Source: an uncultured Alphaproteobacteria bacterium
Lineage (GTDB): Bacteria; Pseudomonadota; Alphaproteobacteria; UBA7887
DNA: 15,134 bases
Assembly (NCBI GenBank): GCA_913044255.1
Contig: CAJWOI010000025.1
Location: 1 to 15,134 of the forward strand
Reading direction: 5' to 3'
Positions 14,086 to 15,134 of the stretch are shown here, piece by piece (position 1 is the first letter of the stretch; each line of letters begins with the position of its first letter). The translations under genes and the position numbers were made by a program. The notes beneath the pieces were generated by a model. That model saw only the letters and a program-made list of their open reading frames with translations, ran no database searches and was not told the DNA's origin.

Positions 14086-15134
14086 TTAATGGCGTGGCAC
14101 GGTGTACGCACAAGATTCGCTCGTTGGGTCTCTCTCCATCATGCGGTCGTATAAAAAGGCCGCGCGGTCTGAAATCCGTTGTAGATCTTCTCTTAGGAGG
14201 AATCCCCGCGCGTGCAATTCCTCCGAAGCACTCCGAACTTGGTGTAGATAACTGGAACGGCCGCCATAACGGGCCTCAATGGACACACGAGGGTCGCCAA
14301 CTGCCACTCTTTCCGATTCATTTGTTGGGAATGGCACAAACGAACCTGACCAACGTCCAATATATTCCGGAGCGCCAAATTCTGCACTCCGTAAATTCCA
14401 GCCCAAATAGGTGCCGAGGGGAACGGAGACTCCCGGTAAACGCAAACCTCCAAGATCAACTCCGTCGGCATCTGGCATAGGGACCAATGTCACGTACGGA
14501 GGGCCAAATCGCGGCGGAACATTATCTGCAATGCCTTTGTCCCATCTCTCCCCGTGATCTAATCGAGGCGGGGCGAGATTAAGATTTGGTAAACGCAGAC
14601 CGGGTACCAGCGGAAACTTGTTCCGCCAGCTAACGACTGTTCCCAATTCATCTGCAACAATACGGGGATACATACTATGTGGCGGGAGGATCCCTCCATC
14701 AGACCAACGACCTAAATGGCCCAACAAAGCTCGCATCAATGGTCTTTGATCCGATGGATTCACGCAATTCTCATAAAATGCTCGATGCATAAAAGTCCAT
14801 ACACCATGCTGAGCGCCGGCAAAAACATAGTGCCTCACTCTGGAATCTAAATCGATATCCGATGTGCCCTGTGTATCGGTATGTAGCAACGAAGCGGACC
14901 GCCCCCAATATTCTGTCGACGTGTTTGTATAAAAAATCTTTGGGACCGCACCGTTATTCTTGGCAAGCGCCAACACATCACCCACTTCACCCGTAACCGG
15001 GTCAACCTGCATGGTGGTCGCAAACGGGAAAAAATCGGCCGGATACTGATGGTCTTCGTGAGCACTCGGATGTCGGGTAGTTTGAGCAAATCGATGATTG
15101 AAACTACCTTTCCCGCCACCGGCCACGTGAACCA
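14086..15134 (-). CDS. Alpha/beta hydrolase domain protein (Abhydrolase_10), C-terminal part
   Basis: The frame runs from the right edge to a TAA at 14086-14088. The GTG at 15126 is not the start: the frame continues upstream as VHVAGGGKGSFNHRFAQ, a segment that in this family (PF20091-like) follows the nucleophile SQSGR motif inside the protein. About 349 residues are seen. Further family features are FATTMQVDPVTGE, IFYTNTSTEYWGR, and VRHYVFAGAQHG, the last a likely place for the catalytic His. The nucleophile Ser would lie just beyond the edge. The protein is probably exported, but its N-terminus is not visible. It precedes the aldolase by 111 bp on the same strand. The substrate is unknown; an ester or lactone is plausible. 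Confidence 0.88.
   Translation of the reverse strand, partial: VHVAGGGKGSFNHRFAQTTRHPSAHEDHQYPADFFPFATTMQVDPVTGEVGDVLALAKNNGAVPKIFYTNTSTEYWGRSASLLHTDTQGTSDIDLDSRVRHYVFAGAQHGVWTFMHRAFYENCVNPSDQRPLMRALLGHLGRWSDGGILPPHSMYPRIVADELGTVVSWRNKFPLVPGLRLPNLNLAPPRLDHGERWDKGIADNVPPRFGPPYVTLVPMPDADGVDLGGLRLPGVSVPLGTYLGWNLRSAEFGAPEYIGRWSGSFVPFPTNESERVAVGDPRVSIEARYGGRSSYLHQVRSASEELHARGFLLREDLQRISDRAAFLYDRMMERDPTSESCAYTVPRH

Noticed and set aside
1..15134. CRISPR array or insertion sequence ends
   Set aside because: No regularly spaced repeats and no transposase or terminal inverted repeats were seen; the only long direct repeat is the tRNA-Val segment.

Overview
The window looks like chromosomal DNA of a Gram-negative bacterium, probably a gammaproteobacterium. 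The signs are moderate GC, Sec-exported periplasmic proteins, a tRNA with an encoded CCA end, and genes of gammaproteobacterial type. Its main feature is a complete operon for a membrane-bound copper monooxygenase (CuMMO, the particulate methane / ammonia / hydrocarbon monooxygenase family). All metal ligands expected for the CuB, CuC and CuD sites are present. The PmoA subunit mixes PmoA-like and AmoA-like sequence, so a divergent clade acting on short-chain hydrocarbons is plausible, but the substrate cannot be read from this window.

Layout. (1) Positions 1-4472, minus strand: pmoC-pmoA-pmoB, then a membrane-anchored periplasmic protein of unknown function, then a multicopper oxidase whose C-terminal part lies beyond the left edge. 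Stem-loops sit in the C-A and A-B intergenic gaps. (2) Positions 4473-6972: a divergent membrane-anchored alpha/beta hydrolase of PHB-depolymerase/LpqC type, a PCu(A)C-like exported protein that has lost its His/Met copper ligands, and a MAPEG-family membrane protein. (3) Positions 7271-11280: a segment bounded by a 50-bp direct repeat made of the 5' two-thirds of tRNA-Val(GAC). The left copy is a broken tRNA followed by the first 79 codons of a tyrosine integrase. The right copy is part of an intact tRNA-Val. Between them lie a lipoprotein-export-like ABC transporter cassette (ATPase, FtsX/MacB-like permease, DUF3299 exported protein), a small exported Cys-containing protein and an EF-hand mini-ORF. 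(4) Positions 11359-15134, minus strand: an exported methyltransferase-like protein, an SDR with Phe in place of the catalytic Tyr, a DHDPS/NAL-family aldolase, and the C-terminal part of an Abhydrolase_10 protein cut by the right edge. The last three look like one catabolic cluster of unknown substrate.

How the genes may work together. The monooxygenase would hydroxylate a small apolar substrate in the inner membrane. The multicopper oxidase, the anchored protein and perhaps the PCu(A)C-like protein are candidates for copper handling or redox support at the periplasmic face. The ABC/DUF3299 cassette resembles a zinc-starvation (Zur-type) cassette known from pseudomonads and may have arrived as cargo of a decayed tRNA-targeted element.
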